In this document: piece by piece, positions 1-10,079 of the stretch
Position numbering within the stretch: the stretch's first letter is position 1
Layout: each line of letters opens with the position of its first letter
Translations under genes and position numbers: made by a program
Source: Styela clava
Taxonomy: Eukaryota; Chordata; Ascidiacea; Stolidobranchia; Styelidae
DNA: 64,000 nucleotides
Direction: 5' to 3'
Assembly (NCBI RefSeq): GCF_964204865.1
Contig: NC_135259.1
Location: 19,230,974-19,294,973, forward strand
Notes under the pieces: generated by a model
Told to the model about the DNA's origin: nothing
What the model saw: only the letters and a program-made list of their open reading frames with translations
Databases searched by the model: none

Positions 1-462
1 TGTACTCTTTGCGACCCCTAACTTGTGTGGGAAACCCTGGTTTATCAGACATGAGAAACCAGGTCAGGTTCAATACATTTTGAGCTATGGCGACTGACAG
101 GATCTATAACGTAAGTGACCAAACTTTTCTAGACTTTGAAAATAGTATTGGAAGCCAAAAGTGAGGACCATGTGTCGAAATTGATTTGACGCGAAGCAGT
201 ACTTGAGAAGAATAAAATTGAATTTGAGAATAATTGTGCAAACAGTTGGTTCAGGGGGTGATTGAACCTGTTCTAGGAATGCCAAGCGAACCTTTTCTTA
301 TATTTTTAAACGTTAGACGATTGAAGTAAATGGGTTACATGCACCGCAGATGATTCTTCGTTTTATATATGGCGTTATTTATAAGATGCAGAGGAGGTAA
401 AATTTAAAGCGGTAAATGAGAAACATCGGCGCAATGGTCGTGTATTGAAAATAAAAATTGTT
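1..462. other. Gene-free stretch with a possible tRNA-Thr relic
   Basis: No gene is recognised. The segment around 85-102 reads like the 5' end of the tRNA-Thr gene found at 1655-1727 (minus orientation, 'gagctatggcgactga'), and 10-45 vaguely resembles its anticodon arm. The match is too broken to call a gene. Confidence 0.3.
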
Positions 463-520
463 TCATGCGAGGCTCGAACTCACAGCTACCGTATTGCCAC
501 GGAGTTGTCAATTACAGCAT
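463..520 (-). pseudogene. tRNA-Ile(UAU) 3'-half relic
   Basis: On the minus strand this resembles the 3' half of the tRNA-Ile(UAU) genes of this window. The T-arm complement 'gaggctcgaactcaca' is intact and is followed by a decayed anticodon arm and intron ('ccgtattgccacggagttgtc'). The 5' half and acceptor stem are missing, so it cannot be functional. Confidence 0.5.
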
Positions 521-1087
521 TAGTGATTATTATTGTAACGCATTCGTTTACAGCCGTTACTGCCTATTTTATAGTTTTCGGAGCTGTTGTTCGGCGTTGC
601 ATCAGACCAGTTATTTGTTGAATCATACTTGGGAATAGTTAGCTGTCCTATATAATATTCAGCAAACTAGAAGTTTAGATGTTGCGCACTTCAAACCAAT
701 AAAACTAACTGGGGTAGATGAAAGCATGCAAAATGCAGAACTTTATGTTACGTCTAAAGCCAAATACGTAACATGAACCGCGTACTCCAAACGACACCAA
801 AATTAAGAGGCGGACGCGTCGCCCGAAAAGTTTACTTGTAGGGTAAACCTAAATTAAAGTTTTAGGACCCTACTTTGAAACAATATAGTATATTCCAGTT
901 AGCGGAATCTACATATATCGAGTTTCCTTTCCAGTTAGGTTTTGGAAAATGCCATCAGTGACGAATGTTATCAGATCTTGTGGGAGTTAGTTAGAAAATG
1001 GTTTACAGAGTTTCAAGCCGTACGAGGGAAAAATAAATCAGACCAACAGACAGAGAAGCGCGACAAGGCATTTCTTCATCTTAAAGG
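521..1087. other. Gene-free stretch
   Basis: AT-rich sequence with no coding, RNA or repeat signal that I can recognise. Confidence 0.5.
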
Positions 1088-1177
1088 TGCTCCAGGTGAG
1101 GCTCGAACTCACAACCTCCGCATTGCTCCGTAGCTGTCTTATAAGTACGGCGCGCTAACCGATTGCGCCACTGGAGC
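1088..1177 (-). tRNA. tRNA-Ile (anticodon UAU) with 16-nt intron
   Basis: Full 90-nt gene. The acceptor stem GCTCCAG/CTGGAGC has discriminator A, the D stem is GCGC/GCGC, and the T arm is GTGAG-TTCGAGC-CTCAC. The anticodon stem CCGTA/TGCGG encloses loop CTTATAA, so the anticodon is TAT, which decodes AUA. A 16-nt intron sits after position 37, the canonical site for eukaryotic nuclear tRNA introns; tRNA-Ile(UAU) is one of the animal tRNAs known to carry one. No CCA is encoded. This copy differs from the array copies in its intron (GACAGCTACGGAGCA) and in A38. It looks functional. Confidence 0.93.
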
Positions 1178-1363
1178 TGGCAGTTTTGTCGTAGACATGT
1201 GGACTGAGGTATGGCGGCTGGCAAAGCTTTATGCCCAAATTACATAAATATGATTTCCCAATGATGTTTTTTTTTCACAACGACTCTGTTATATTCTATC
1301 ATTTGTGTACTGTTATGCTAAACAATTAAGCATCAAAATCACAGTTGCAATGTCAAAAACGCA

Positions 1364-1398
1364 CCCTATGTGGGACTCGAACCCACAATTCCTGGCTT
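1364..1398 (-). pseudogene. tRNA-Arg-like 3' fragment
   Basis: On the minus strand this reads as the end of an anticodon arm plus T arm, with 'gtgggttcgagtcccaca' inside a tRNA-Arg(CCU)-like 3' half. The sequence departs from any tRNA upstream. Identity as Arg is from memory of the family and is tentative. Confidence 0.35.
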
Positions 1399-1565
1399 GA
1401 TCACAATCACACCAGATGAGAATAATCAAAATCTAATAAGGTCAAGCCAAATAAGTCAATCATATAAGATTTTCTTCTCATGCTAATAGGTGAACGTAAT
1501 AAATAAAATCTCAGCACTAACCTAAATGTAATTGGTCTCTTTTTAGACTTCAAAAAATAGTCATA

Positions 1566-1589
1566 AGCCACCAGTGAGGATCGAACTCA
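1566..1589 (-). pseudogene. tRNA-Thr 3' fragment
   Basis: A 24-base copy of the last part of the tRNA-Thr gene that lies about 90 bp further on (acceptor 3' strand and T arm), breaking off abruptly into unrelated sequence. It looks like a truncated local duplicate. Confidence 0.7.
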
Positions 1590-1654
1590 AGAGGCGGCCG
1601 GTGTTACCTCAAAATGAGAGAGAATCTCTTCAAACTTTGCAAAACAATAATTAA

Positions 1655-1727
1655 AGCCACCAGTGAGGATCGAACTCACGACCCCTGGTTTACAAGACCA
1701 GTGCTCTAACCACTGAGCTATGGCGGC
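1655..1727 (-). tRNA. tRNA-Thr (anticodon UGU)
   Basis: 73-nt gene without intron. The acceptor stem GCCGCCA/TGGTGGC has one G-T pair and discriminator T. The D arm is GCTC-AGTGGTTA-GAGC and the anticodon arm CTGGT-CTTGTAA-ACCAG gives anticodon TGT. The variable loop is GGGTC and the T arm is GTGAG-TTCGATC-CTCAC. All stems pair fully. A TTTT run lies about 10 nt downstream on the minus strand as a possible Pol III terminator. No CCA is encoded, as expected for eukaryotes. Confidence 0.95.
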
Positions 1728-2217
1728 TGACGTGACTGTGGCGTCGCTGTAAATTATATAAAGTATGTAGATTACTGGTATCGAGCAAGATAGGAGGGTA
1801 AACCAAACACAGACTTCAAACCAAATAAACAGATACAACCGTGTTGAGTAAGCCAATCAAAAAGCCCTGACTTGACAGGTTGTGTTTAGAATTTGTTATG
1901 ATCTGCTGATAGAAGCCCAGAACGCATCCTGAATGGGACTCAAAGCCTATCCCAAGATATTTGATATGCCAATGACCTTCCAGAAGGCAGGAAACGCAAT
2001 TAAGTAAACACTAGCTAAATACTTTAACGAGAACAAAAGTGACTGGGAATGGTAGGAACATGCCCAAACATATAATATAGGACTGGAGGATGATTTGTAT
2101 CAAAATAAATTAACAAATTCGGTCGCTGCTGACACTATAAACCCGCAATATTTTTATTTTTCCCTTGTTTTAGGTACCTAGGATAAATTTGTTTGAACTC
2201 AGTATGGAATAATACTA
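1728..2217. other. Gene-free stretch
   Basis: Nothing recognisable apart from weak tRNA-like words around 1930-1990 that do not fold into a tRNA. Confidence 0.45.
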
Positions 2218-2240
2218 GCTCCAATGGCGCGATCGGTTTA
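2218..2240 (+). pseudogene. tRNA-Ile(UAU) 5' fragment
   Basis: Begins like the acceptor and D arm of the tRNA-Ile genes (gctccaatggcgcgatcggt), then diverges completely. It is only 23 nt and non-functional. Confidence 0.6.
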
Positions 2241-2353
2241 TAAAAATACCCTTCGACCTATAATTTGGCGACCTTATAGAAAAAACTTTTTTCGTAGTTG
2301 CTCAAGAACGGTTGTATATTTTCAAATGTTTTCATATGCTTCGGGACTTCTCC

Positions 2354-2443
2354 GCTCCAGTGGCGCAATCGGTTAGCGCGCCGTACTTATAAAACAGATA
2401 CGGAGTGATGCGGAGGTTGTGAGTTCGATCCTCACCTGGAGCA
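2354..2443 (+). tRNA. tRNA-Ile (UAU) with 16-nt intron
   Basis: Full 90-nt copy with intact acceptor, D and T arms (T loop TTCGATC) and anticodon loop CTTATAA. The intron reads AAACAGATACGGAGTG and keeps the TACGG block. Followed at once by a TTTT run, a good Pol III terminator. The 60 bp upstream are shared with the copies at 13953 and, inverted, 7832, so the flank was duplicated along with the gene. Confidence 0.92.
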
Positions 2444-2589
2444 GTTTTGAATTTAGACTCGCGACATACCGGTGAATCTCAGACATTTAGCTGGGCCACA
2501 CAAAAAAAATAGTGTACACAACGAATTATAATGATAAAGGCAACGAGAAAACGGCGAGTGATTTAAAGCAGCGACAAGAGCAAAATCAT

Positions 2590-2735
2590 GTGTTTTACCC
2601 ATGTGAGCAGTTTTTTAAACACAAACCGTCGGATCAGAATTTTATGCTTGGTGGTGTTGAACATCAGTCACACTGAATGGCTTGGCTCGGTCAGGTTACG
2701 ACCCGCAGGGCCGCCTGTTACACAACCCTGGTTAA
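2590..2735. repeat. Fragment of a CAGGGGTGTGCAAC-type hAT-like MITE
   Basis: Contains the block ending 'gggccgcctgtta' also seen near 3240, 7660, 9050 and 13410. The related, fuller element is at 33196-33796. It lies between two tRNA-Ile genes. Confidence 0.5.
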
Positions 2736-2901
2736 GTAAGTCCAGCACAAAATAATATTAATCGAATATGAATGTGTTATAGAAGGAATTAGCGACAAGC
2801 AAAAGTAGTTCAATCAGAATTAAAAGGGCGTGGAACACACAGGGTTCGATCCGACCTGCTGCGTTAAAGCAATTGAGAATTTGCTCTGCCGGCTATCCTC
2901 C

Positions 2902-2991
2902 GCTCCAGTGGCGCAATCGGTTAGCGCGCTGTACTTATATGACAGTTACGGAGTGGTGCGGAGGTTGTGAGTTCGATCCTCACCTGGAGCA
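2902..2991 (+). tRNA. tRNA-Ile (UAU) with 16-nt intron
   Basis: Full 90-nt copy. C28 is T, which still wobble-pairs with G42 in the anticodon stem (CTGTA/TGCGG). Loop CTTATAT, T loop TTCGATC. No nearby TTTT terminator follows. Probably functional but slightly weaker than the consensus. Confidence 0.85.
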
Positions 2992-3104
2992 CCTGGAACT
3001 TCAAACACCAAGCTGGGCCACACAAAAATGTACAACACAACAAATTACGCTAATATAGTTACCGCGAAAACGACGAAAGATTTAACGCAGCGACAAAAAC
3101 AAAA

Positions 3105-3265
3105 AACATGTGTTTTTACCCATGAATGCGCCTTTTTAAGCATCAACTGTCGGATAATGATTTTATATCCAATGGGGAAAATCTGAGTAATGACAAGGGC
3201 CACACTAAATGGCTTTGCGAACCGGGGCGTGGCCCGCGGGCCGCCTGTTGTCCACCCTGCTTTAA
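3105..3265. repeat. Fragment of a CAGGGGTGTGCAAC-type hAT-like MITE
   Basis: Holds 'gacaagggccacacta' and 'gtggcccgcgggccgcc', shared with the other members of this family in the tRNA region. Confidence 0.55.
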
Positions 3266-3588
3266 ACAATATCATGTTTTTTGAACAAAGGTCATGAATA
3301 AAGGTCATTATTCCAAATCTGAATTTAGGATCAATGCTTGTTATTTTAACATAATAATAGAACGGTCAATACCTTAAACCACCATAAACACACTGAAAAT
3401 AATGTTAGTGACCAAAAATCAATTTCTTGATGAAAGCGATGTGATCTTAGTGTCCAGTAAATAGACTGACTGTTATCATGAAAGGTAGTGAAATAAATTG
3501 TCGTCTTTACTAGAGATGACCTTAATCAGAGCTGGTTGAGTCCTGTTGATATCAGAGTACGATGTTCACTACTTTGATTAGGTTAAGT
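3266..3588. other. Gene-free stretch
   Basis: No gene or repeat recognised between the MITE fragment and the hAT transposon. Confidence 0.5.
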
Positions 3589-3596
3589 AATTTGGT
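3589..3596. repeat. Target-site duplication, left (aatttggt)
   Basis: Eight bases directly left of the hAT element; matches aatttgga on the right at 7 of 8 positions. Eight bp is the length hAT transposases make. Confidence 0.8.
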
Positions 3597-6500
3597 CAGT
3601 GGCGGCGCGTGGTCATTTTGACAACCGGGGCAAGCTACTGCGGGACCAAGTCACCCTACCCTACGGGGACAGGATGAGCGCTGTAAGTTCTCCCATCATT
3701 TTATGAGTATAAAAACCATTCCATCGGTAACAACCAATCGGCAAAAGCGACAATTTTTAACGATAAGAAAGTGTCTTTAAAACCGGTCCAAGTCAAGGGA
3801 TTAATAAATATAGACATAGTTTATTTTGAAACCTCTTTCAAAAGGAAAGGCAATATTTACCCAGATAAATACAATGACATATTAACAGAAACTTCGGGAA
3901 AGCAGACAAAACCTAAAATAAGGTTTAAAACGTTACTTTGAAGAAAGGAAAGTTAATGCAAAGATAAGGACATGCGTCGCTCACTCATAGATATATATGC
4001 TGCTAGACTTCTACTGCTTGAACATATATGCAACACGCCGCGGTTTCTTGAAAGCAAAATGCTCAATAACGCGCTGATTAAAGTCATGCATCCCAGAAAT
4101 AACGTCTCTGTGAATGGATAAAACAGCCAAGGAATTTAATCTATCTTGCTTCATTGTGTTTCTGAGATACGTTTTAATACGCTTCAGCGTGCTGAATGTT
4201 CGCTCTGCGTCGGCGGAAGAAATAGGCGTCGTCAAAATGATGTCCAGAAACTTTGCAGACGCCGCAAAGGTAGTTACTAGAGTGTTATCTATGAGGAACC
4301 CATAGAGCGCGCAAGTTGATGTGATGTTCAAAAAAGTTTGATTGGTGTATATACATCGCAATTCATTTTCCAATTTACCCACGTTTATCATGGGGTAAAA
4401 TTTGGAGACAGTAGCCAACAAATGGATGGGAAATTAACGTGAAAATTTTGAAAAATTTTTGGGGTTCATCAAAGAGAACGCGGCAAGGTGTTCAGTGCGC
4501 AGACGATCGCCTATTTGATTCACCAGAATGTCACAGCATTCCTTTGCAGACAAAATCAAACGCTGCGTTGTTTGCCCGCGGCGTAAAGAAGCACTCCATG
4601 TGTCGTCGTATTTTATTGTTTCCCGGATACAAGATACAGCATCGCAGAAGTCTGAATACACGACTGCACAGACGCTCCATCCATTAGCCTTGACTGCAAT
4701 GCGCCGTATAATACATCCACGTGATAGAATATTGTGGAGAAAAAAGAGAGAAAAAATGAAAACTCACCATCTTCTAGCAGACGCTTTAGACCTGCCGCCT
4801 CCCTCACAGAGCGTTCGTCCCAAACCGGAGAGCTCTGAATGCCATTGAAACACTCAATGAGCTCAGACCTAATTTCGGACACGCCCTGCACCACGCGTGA
4901 TTGGAAGTTCCAACGTGTTGGTGCACAAGCTGGGAGACGGCGGCTACATATCTGGCGAAGGAGGTCAGAGCGCTTCGGCGAAACGAAAAAAAATGAAGAA
5001 AACCCCGAAACATTTGCAAAAAATATACGGACGAGAGGGGTATCAAGACACATATTTTTAATAACGAGGTTAAATTGGTGTGCATAACAATGTAAAAAAT
5101 GCGCATGAGGAAAATCTTCTTTTATATAAACTTGAACACCATGTTTCGACCCACTCATGACTGCCGCGCCGTCATAAGTTTGAGCTATCAATTTTGACTT
5201 CGCGTTGTAAGGCTGTAACACTTCTTTCAGTACAGTCGATATCCCGCAAGCCGTGCAAGCAACGATTGGTACAAAGCTGTGAAATCTCTCGGTAGGTTTA
5301 CCATCTTTCACAAACCGAAAAATCACAGCCAGTTGGGAAACGCACGTGATGTCAGTTGTCTCGTCAGACTGAATCGAAAGGAACTGGCAATTCTCAATTT
5401 CCAGAGCCAAATGTTGTAAATAAATTTTATACATTGAGTCGAGCAAATCATTTTGGATATCCTTAGATGTCCATTTCGAAACAGTTGCGGCATCAAGATG
5501 ATCTCTCAATACTGTATCTAGGGATGCGGTGTATTCCACCATATCCAAAAATACCCCTCTATTAGAAGAGCCAGCCCGTTCATCGTGCCCACGGAGGGAC
5601 AGCTCGTGACAACCAATGAACTTCAAAACGTCTATCAATCGACCGAGAACATGGCGGTTTTTCTCGACGTTTTGGTTGTGCCGACGAATAGAAACCGCGC
5701 GTCCTTCATCCAACTGTGCTGCAATATTAACATTTCCGAATGTTCGGTATTTTACTGCATTGTCCAGATGCTCCATAGAAGATTGATGATCCCTGGCACG
5801 CTCGGAAAGATGTTTAAGATCTCTAAAACCAAATTTACACCAACGTGAGTCACGGGCGGTAGCAAAAAGTAGGCAATAAAAACAAAAAAGTGCATTTTTG
5901 TCCTCGCTGTAACACAACCATTCGTGTTTTTTATACCAAGTTTCTGCGCAGAATGTACGCCGACGCTTTCCTCCGTCATGGGATTGTTCCAGTGAACAAT
6001 TTTTTGGTTGATAAGGCCCAGGACGTTGTACCTCTAATTTTTGTTCCAGCGGCAGCTGCGAAAACGGAGTGCGAAGTAGTGCATCAACCTTATTCATTAT
6101 GAGGTCTAAGGCTAAGAAATGCAAAGCCGGAAAGAAGTGAGGAGCTCAAAAGGAATGTGGAAAATCGAAAGCAAATGGACTAAAGGTCTCTAACTGATTC
6201 AAATAGCGAAACAAGCGACAAAAACGAAGGCGAGGAAAGTATCAACTCTTCAAGCAACCAACGAACGAGGAGGAATGCGTGAATATGTCAACACGTTGTT
6301 GTAAGAAACGTCGGCATTGTGTCGTCATAATTTCGGGGCTAGCCCCGATGATTTAGTAAAAGAAACAGAAAACAAACGAGACAAACGCGGCGAGTGGAAG
6401 ATAAAAGAGAGAATACGATATACAATGAGCAACCGGGGCAAAATCGGCGTCGCCCCGTCGACGTTCGGCGAAGGCTTTGCGAGCGAAAAATGAACCATGT

Positions 6501-6627
6501 CGGGAGAATATGGCTAGTGTAGACAGTCTGTGCAACCGATATTGAGGTATTTTTCGAATATTTTTTATTATACCGAAAAAACAACCGGGGCATTGCCCCG
6601 GTTGGCCCTATTGACGCGCCGCCACTG
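3597..6627. mobile_element. hAT-superfamily DNA transposon (autonomous-type, broken)
   Basis: A 3,031-bp element bounded by inverted repeats starting CAGTGGCGGCGCGT and flanked by an 8-bp target duplication. The subterminal regions at both ends carry the word caaccggggc and palindromes of the type gggctagcccc, which are candidate transposase-binding sites (inference). It carries one minus-strand transposase gene (4011-6124). The transposase has a TTF zinc finger and a C-terminal hAT dimerisation region, as in ZMYM/DUF4371-type hAT elements. Boundaries are strongly supported by the inverted repeats and the duplication together. Confidence 0.9.
4011..6124 (-). pseudogene. hAT transposase (TTF zinc finger/DUF4371/hATC type), one frameshift and one stop
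   Basis: The first 503 residues are open (6124 to 4613). Residues about 55-120 look like a TTF zinc finger (C81, C84, H113, H119). The RNase H-like region has QSDET with D254 and TYDGA with D318, the usual hAT acidic sites, then HCYAH near 345-349 and APTRW near 401-405. Reading then has to change frame within about 4613-4690. The next frame runs to an in-frame TAA at 4434-4436 and resumes in the same frame to 4011, ending in the hATC region with DAERTFS. So only two lesions separate it from a full-length gene, implying recent loss. The true start may lie upstream of the ATG at 6124. Confidence 0.88.
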
Positions 6628-6635
6628 AATTTGGA
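6628..6635. repeat. Target-site duplication, right (aatttgga)
   Basis: Right-hand partner of the 8-bp duplication flanking the hAT element. Confidence 0.8.
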
Positions 6636-7100
6636 ACATGCCTATAGAGAACATACCTTTTGGGAAGGCGTCCTAGAATAATGAAGGTTTTGAGTACAAT
6701 AATGTATTTTGGTCACCCTATATATATATTTATTTATGTATCTAAGTATGGGCTTTGTTTAACTAAAATGTAGAAATATCTATAACAAGGATCCTTGACC
6801 AGATGCCGAGCAGAGAGCGATGAGTTTAGTTAATATTGAAGTATATAATTCATTGATAGCTATGTCAATAAATCAAAATATCATGTGATGAGATCTACTG
6901 AGTCTTGTTGATTGGATAAAATGAATTTAATGTAGTAAAGTATGGAATTTATCGAGTTTTTTATTGCGATCTTTGCTATCGTGTGTGCTATCTTGCTTTG
7001 AATAAACAAACGCTAATCAGAGCTGGTTGAAGATGCTTGTGTTTGACAGTGAAGTGTAAAATGAGGCATAGTAGGATGTTAGCTAGAATCGACTTTGGAA
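6636..7100. other. Gene-free AT-rich stretch
   Basis: No coding or RNA signal is recognised. From about 7100 the sequence becomes the 5' flank shared by dispersed tRNA-Ile copies. Confidence 0.5.
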
Positions 7101-7157
7101 AATAGCTGTTTCGAACTCCAAAAATCCGAATGTTTTCACATGGCTTGAAAACTATCC

Positions 7158-7247
7158 GCTCCAGTGGCGCAATCGGTTAGCGCGCCATACTTATATGACA
7201 GTTACGGAGTGATGCGGAGGTTGTGAGTTCGATCCTCACTCGGAGCA
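7158..7247 (+). tRNA. tRNA-Ile (UAU), weakened copy
   Basis: Full 90-nt copy with loop CTTATAT. The anticodon stem carries G29 to A (CCATA against TGCGG), and the 3' acceptor strand reads TCGGAGC, giving an A-C mismatch in the acceptor stem. A TTTTT run follows, so it may still be transcribed. Likely decaying. Confidence 0.7.
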
Positions 7248-7562
7248 ATTTTGAATCTTGCATGCCAGACCATCAAATTTAAGTTTGAACAATAGCACGT
7301 GAGTCTGATACTGGATACAGCGCAATAATGTCCAAGCCACGATGAACCATTGTTCGCCGTTTCTTTTGTAAAGGTTCGTATAAAATATAGGCCATTGAAC
7401 ACCACTTGGAATCATTCAAATACATATTTTCAGGTTATTTAAGGGTCGATTGATGGCAAGGGTGAGCAATATTTTCCTCACCTAGAGCAACTTATTTGTT
7501 TATTACTGCATGTAACCGCAACATCAATGGCTGTTTGGTCCCAACGCTGGTATGAAAAAGCG

Positions 7563-7606
7563 GCTCCAGTGGCGCAATCGGTTAGCGCGCCGTACTTATG
7601 TGACAG
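7563..7606 (+). pseudogene. tRNA-Ile(UAU) 5' half
   Basis: Identical in style to the array copies through the anticodon and start of the intron. It then jumps after 'gacag' into the CAGGGGTGTGCAAC-type MITE sequence, so the 3' half is missing. Confidence 0.8.
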
Positions 7607-7682
7607 AGTGTTGATAAGGGCCACACTAAATAGCTCGACGGGTTGGGTTGTGGCCCGCGGGCCGCCTGTTGAACACCACTGA
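7607..7682. repeat. hAT-like MITE fragment fused to a tRNA half
   Basis: Contains 'ggcccgcgggccgcctgt' and joins directly to the truncated tRNA at 7563-7606. The junction shows a rearrangement between the two repeat types. Confidence 0.55.
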
Positions 7683-7831
7683 TTTATGGGTATCATTAAA
7701 TGTGAAGTAGAGAGAATACCAGGATATATACCATGTAAACATTTTGAAATAGAATTAGTAAAAATCGATATCAGTCATCAGGTTTTATCATTCAAAAGGT
7801 TCTTGCATGGCTCAGCTTGCGTGGAAAAAAT

Positions 7832-7921
7832 TGCTCCAGGTGAGGCTCGAACTCACAACCTCCGCATCGCTCCGTAGCTGTCATATAAGTACGGCGCGCT
7901 AACCGATTGCGCCACTGGAGC
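7832..7921 (-). tRNA. tRNA-Ile (UAU) with 16-nt intron
   Basis: Full-length minus-strand copy with intact acceptor, D and T arms, anticodon TAT and intron TACGG block. A run of six T follows on its own strand. Its 5' flank (7922-7980) is the inverted counterpart of the flank of 2354 and 13953. Confidence 0.92.
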
Positions 7922-8095
7922 GGACAAGTCCCGTAGCATATAAAAACATTCGAAAAAATACAACCGTCCTTTATTTAAATATGTTTCGTACTCAAGCCAC
8001 AATCTACCACGATGCGTCATGATAAAAGAGTTAAATATTGGTTACCATAGGAAGCGAGTCGAAAGGTTAGTAGTAGAATAGAAGAAGGCCAGCCC

Positions 8096-8186
8096 GCTCT
8101 ATTGGCGCGATCTGTTAGTGCGCCGTACTCTCAGGACAGTTACGGAGTGATGCGCGAGGTTGTGAGTTGGAGCCTCACCTGGAGCA
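8096..8186 (+). pseudogene. tRNA-Ile-derived copy with altered anticodon loop
   Basis: 91 nt. The acceptor begins GCTCTAT, the D region reads GCGCGATCTGTTAGTGCGC, and the anticodon loop is CTCTCAG, so position 34-36 would read CUC instead of UAU. The 3' anticodon strand has an insertion (tgcgcgagg) and the T loop is TTGGAGC. Shares its 75-bp upstream flank with 10956-11045. Probably a pseudogene. Confidence 0.65.
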
Positions 8187-8260
8187 ACCTATTTGTTTAT
8201 TACTGTATTGTAACCCCAATATCAATCGCTGATTGGTCCCAACGCTGGTCTGAAAATGCG

Positions 8261-8350
8261 GCTCCAGTGGCGCAATCGGTTAGCGCACCGTACTTATATG
8301 GCAGTTACGGAGTGATGCGGAGGTTGTGAGTTCGAGCCTCACCTGGAGCA
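8261..8350 (+). tRNA. tRNA-Ile (UAU) with 16-nt intron
   Basis: Full 90-nt copy, with G26 to A and intron TGGCAGTTACGGAGTG. All stems pair. Lies 165 bp after the previous copy and 163 bp before the next, so 8096-8512 is a three-unit tandem array. No TTTT before the next unit. Confidence 0.87.
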
Positions 8351-8423
8351 ACTTATTTGTTTATTACTGCATGTAACCGCAATATCAATCGCTGATTGGT
8401 CCCAACGCTTGTCTGAAAATGCG

Positions 8424-8512
8424 GCTCCAGTGGCGCAATCGGTTAGCGAGCCGTACTTATATGACAGTGACGGAGTGACGCGGAGGTTGTGAGTTCCAGC
8501 CTCACCTGGAGG
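8424..8512 (+). pseudogene. tRNA-Ile (UAU), decayed copy
   Basis: Keeps the TAT anticodon. The T loop is TTCCAGC, which damages the internal Pol III B box, the intron block is TGACGG, and the acceptor end lost its final bases (ctggagg). A T6 run follows. Third unit of the 8096-8512 array. Confidence 0.65.
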
Positions 8513-8919
8513 TTTTTTACTTTTGCATGCTAAACCCATCAAAGTACTGTTTAAACAATTGCAAATGAGTCTGATACCGGATGAAACGGTAAATAATTTT
8601 AAGCCACGATGCACCATTGTTCGCCGCTTTTTCTGCAGATGTTCGCATAATATATAGGTCAATGTTTACCATTTACAGAGTTTCAGATCATTGAGAGGTT
8701 TATTTATAGCGGGGGTTGTGCAATATTTTTTTCCTTTGAAGCATATAAACAACTTCAGACATCCAGTGGGAGCCATACAAAAAGTACACAGCGAATTAAA
8801 AATATAGCGACAACCAGACACCGCGGGAAAGGCAAGATAAGGGAATACGGCTATGGTTTACCCTCCCAGGTATAAAAGCACCGGGGAAACTGGATTTACC
8901 GCAGCTGCAAGTGCAAAAA
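8513..8919. other. tRNA 3' flank and gene-free DNA
   Basis: The first part ('tgcatgctaaacccatcaa') resembles the 3' flanks at 7250, 9755 and 13200, so a block downstream of the tRNA is also duplicated. Nothing else is recognised. Confidence 0.4.
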
Positions 8920-9080
8920 TGATTATGTATTTTTACCCATGTGAACGGCTAGTCAAACAAACTGTCTAATTAGAATTTTATGCTTGATGGGGAAAATCTG
9001 AGTGTTGACAAGGGCCACACTTAATAGCTCGACGGGTTGTGTTGTGGCCCGCGTGCCGCTTGTTGCACGCCCCTGATTTA
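8920..9080. repeat. hAT-like MITE fragment
   Basis: Same family as 3105-3265, with 'gatggggaaaatctgag' and 'gtggcccgcgtgccgct'. Confidence 0.55.
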
Positions 9081-9152
9081 TGAGTATCATTAACTGTGAA
9101 GTATAGAAAATATCAGCATATATATCATGTAAACATTTTGAAATCCGATTGC

Positions 9153-9173
9153 GACCGATTGCGCCACTGGAGC
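9153..9173 (-). pseudogene. tRNA-Ile 5' fragment
   Basis: Minus-strand acceptor and D arm only (complement of gctccagtggcgcaatcgg), followed by the shared 5' flank at 9174-9235. Confidence 0.6.
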
Positions 9174-9645
9174 GGACAAGCCCCGAAGCATATGAAAACA
9201 TTTGAAAAACAAATCCATTCTTGAGCAAATACAAAAAAAGGATTTCCTATAAGATGGCCAAATTATGGGTCGAAGGTTATTCTTACTTCATTTTAAAATC
9301 ATATATTTATTTATTACGGATTAATTCAGTTGGTTGTTGATCGTTGTTGAAAACCTCAATAAAGGTGAATTCCCAATCTTGATTCAATGAGAGTGAATAT
9401 ATAGTATAGCAAGAAAGAAACCAGAATCGAGCTTTGAACATTAGTTATGTTTCCAACTCAAGCCACACTCTAGCTAATAATCTGCCAGCTCAATACTAAA
9501 TGTGACGCAATGATACCTATATAGGTGACCCAATATCGCGTAAATGTTGAAATACAAAATTTAAGGGTATTGTGAATAAGTTAAATATTGGTTACCATTG
9601 AAAGCGAGTCGAAGAGATAGCAAGAGAATAGGACGACGCCTATCC

Positions 9646-9742
9646 GCTCCACTGGCGCAATGCCGCAATCGGTTAGCACGCCGTGATTATGAAACAGCTA
9701 CGAAGTGATGCCGAGGTTGTGAGTTCGAGCCTCGCCTGGAGC
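9646..9742 (+). pseudogene. tRNA-Ile-derived copy with internal insertion
   Basis: Full-length but degenerate. A short duplication (cgcaatgccgcaat) disrupts the D arm, the anticodon region reads CCGTGATTATGA, and the T stem is CTCGC. The anticodon stem 3' side is TGCCG. Not expected to fold properly. Confidence 0.65.
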
Positions 9743-10079
9743 GTTATATTCTTGCACGCCAAACCATCAAAGTACTTTTTGAGCAATGGCACGTGACTTT
9801 GATACTGGGTGCAGCAGTAAATAATGTCCAAGCCACAATGCACTATTGTTCACCGTCTCTTTTTCAAATGTCCGCATAAAGTATATGTCATTGAATACAA
9901 TACCACTATTGATAGGGCCGAAATAGGGGTCTCACTAAATATGTAGTAGAGAGAATATTAGAATATATATCACGGTAATATTTGAAATAGAATCATTTAT
10001 AATCGATGTAGGCCGGAGCGGACAAGTACCGACTTAACTGAAAACATTCGAAAAAATACAACCATTCTTGTATAAATTT

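Noticed and set aside
2840-2870. T-arm-like 'gggttcgatccgacctg'
   Set aside because: No D or anticodon arm in the expected distance.
5585-5848. Plus-strand open frames across the transposase
   Set aside because: Shadows of the minus-strand transposase gene.
6339-6350. gggctagcccc as a transcription terminator
   Set aside because: It lies in the transposon end region and recurs as a subterminal motif; better read as a binding-site palindrome.
6339-6593. Open frames upstream of the transposase
   Set aside because: They lie in the subterminal repeat zone of the hAT element and match no domain.
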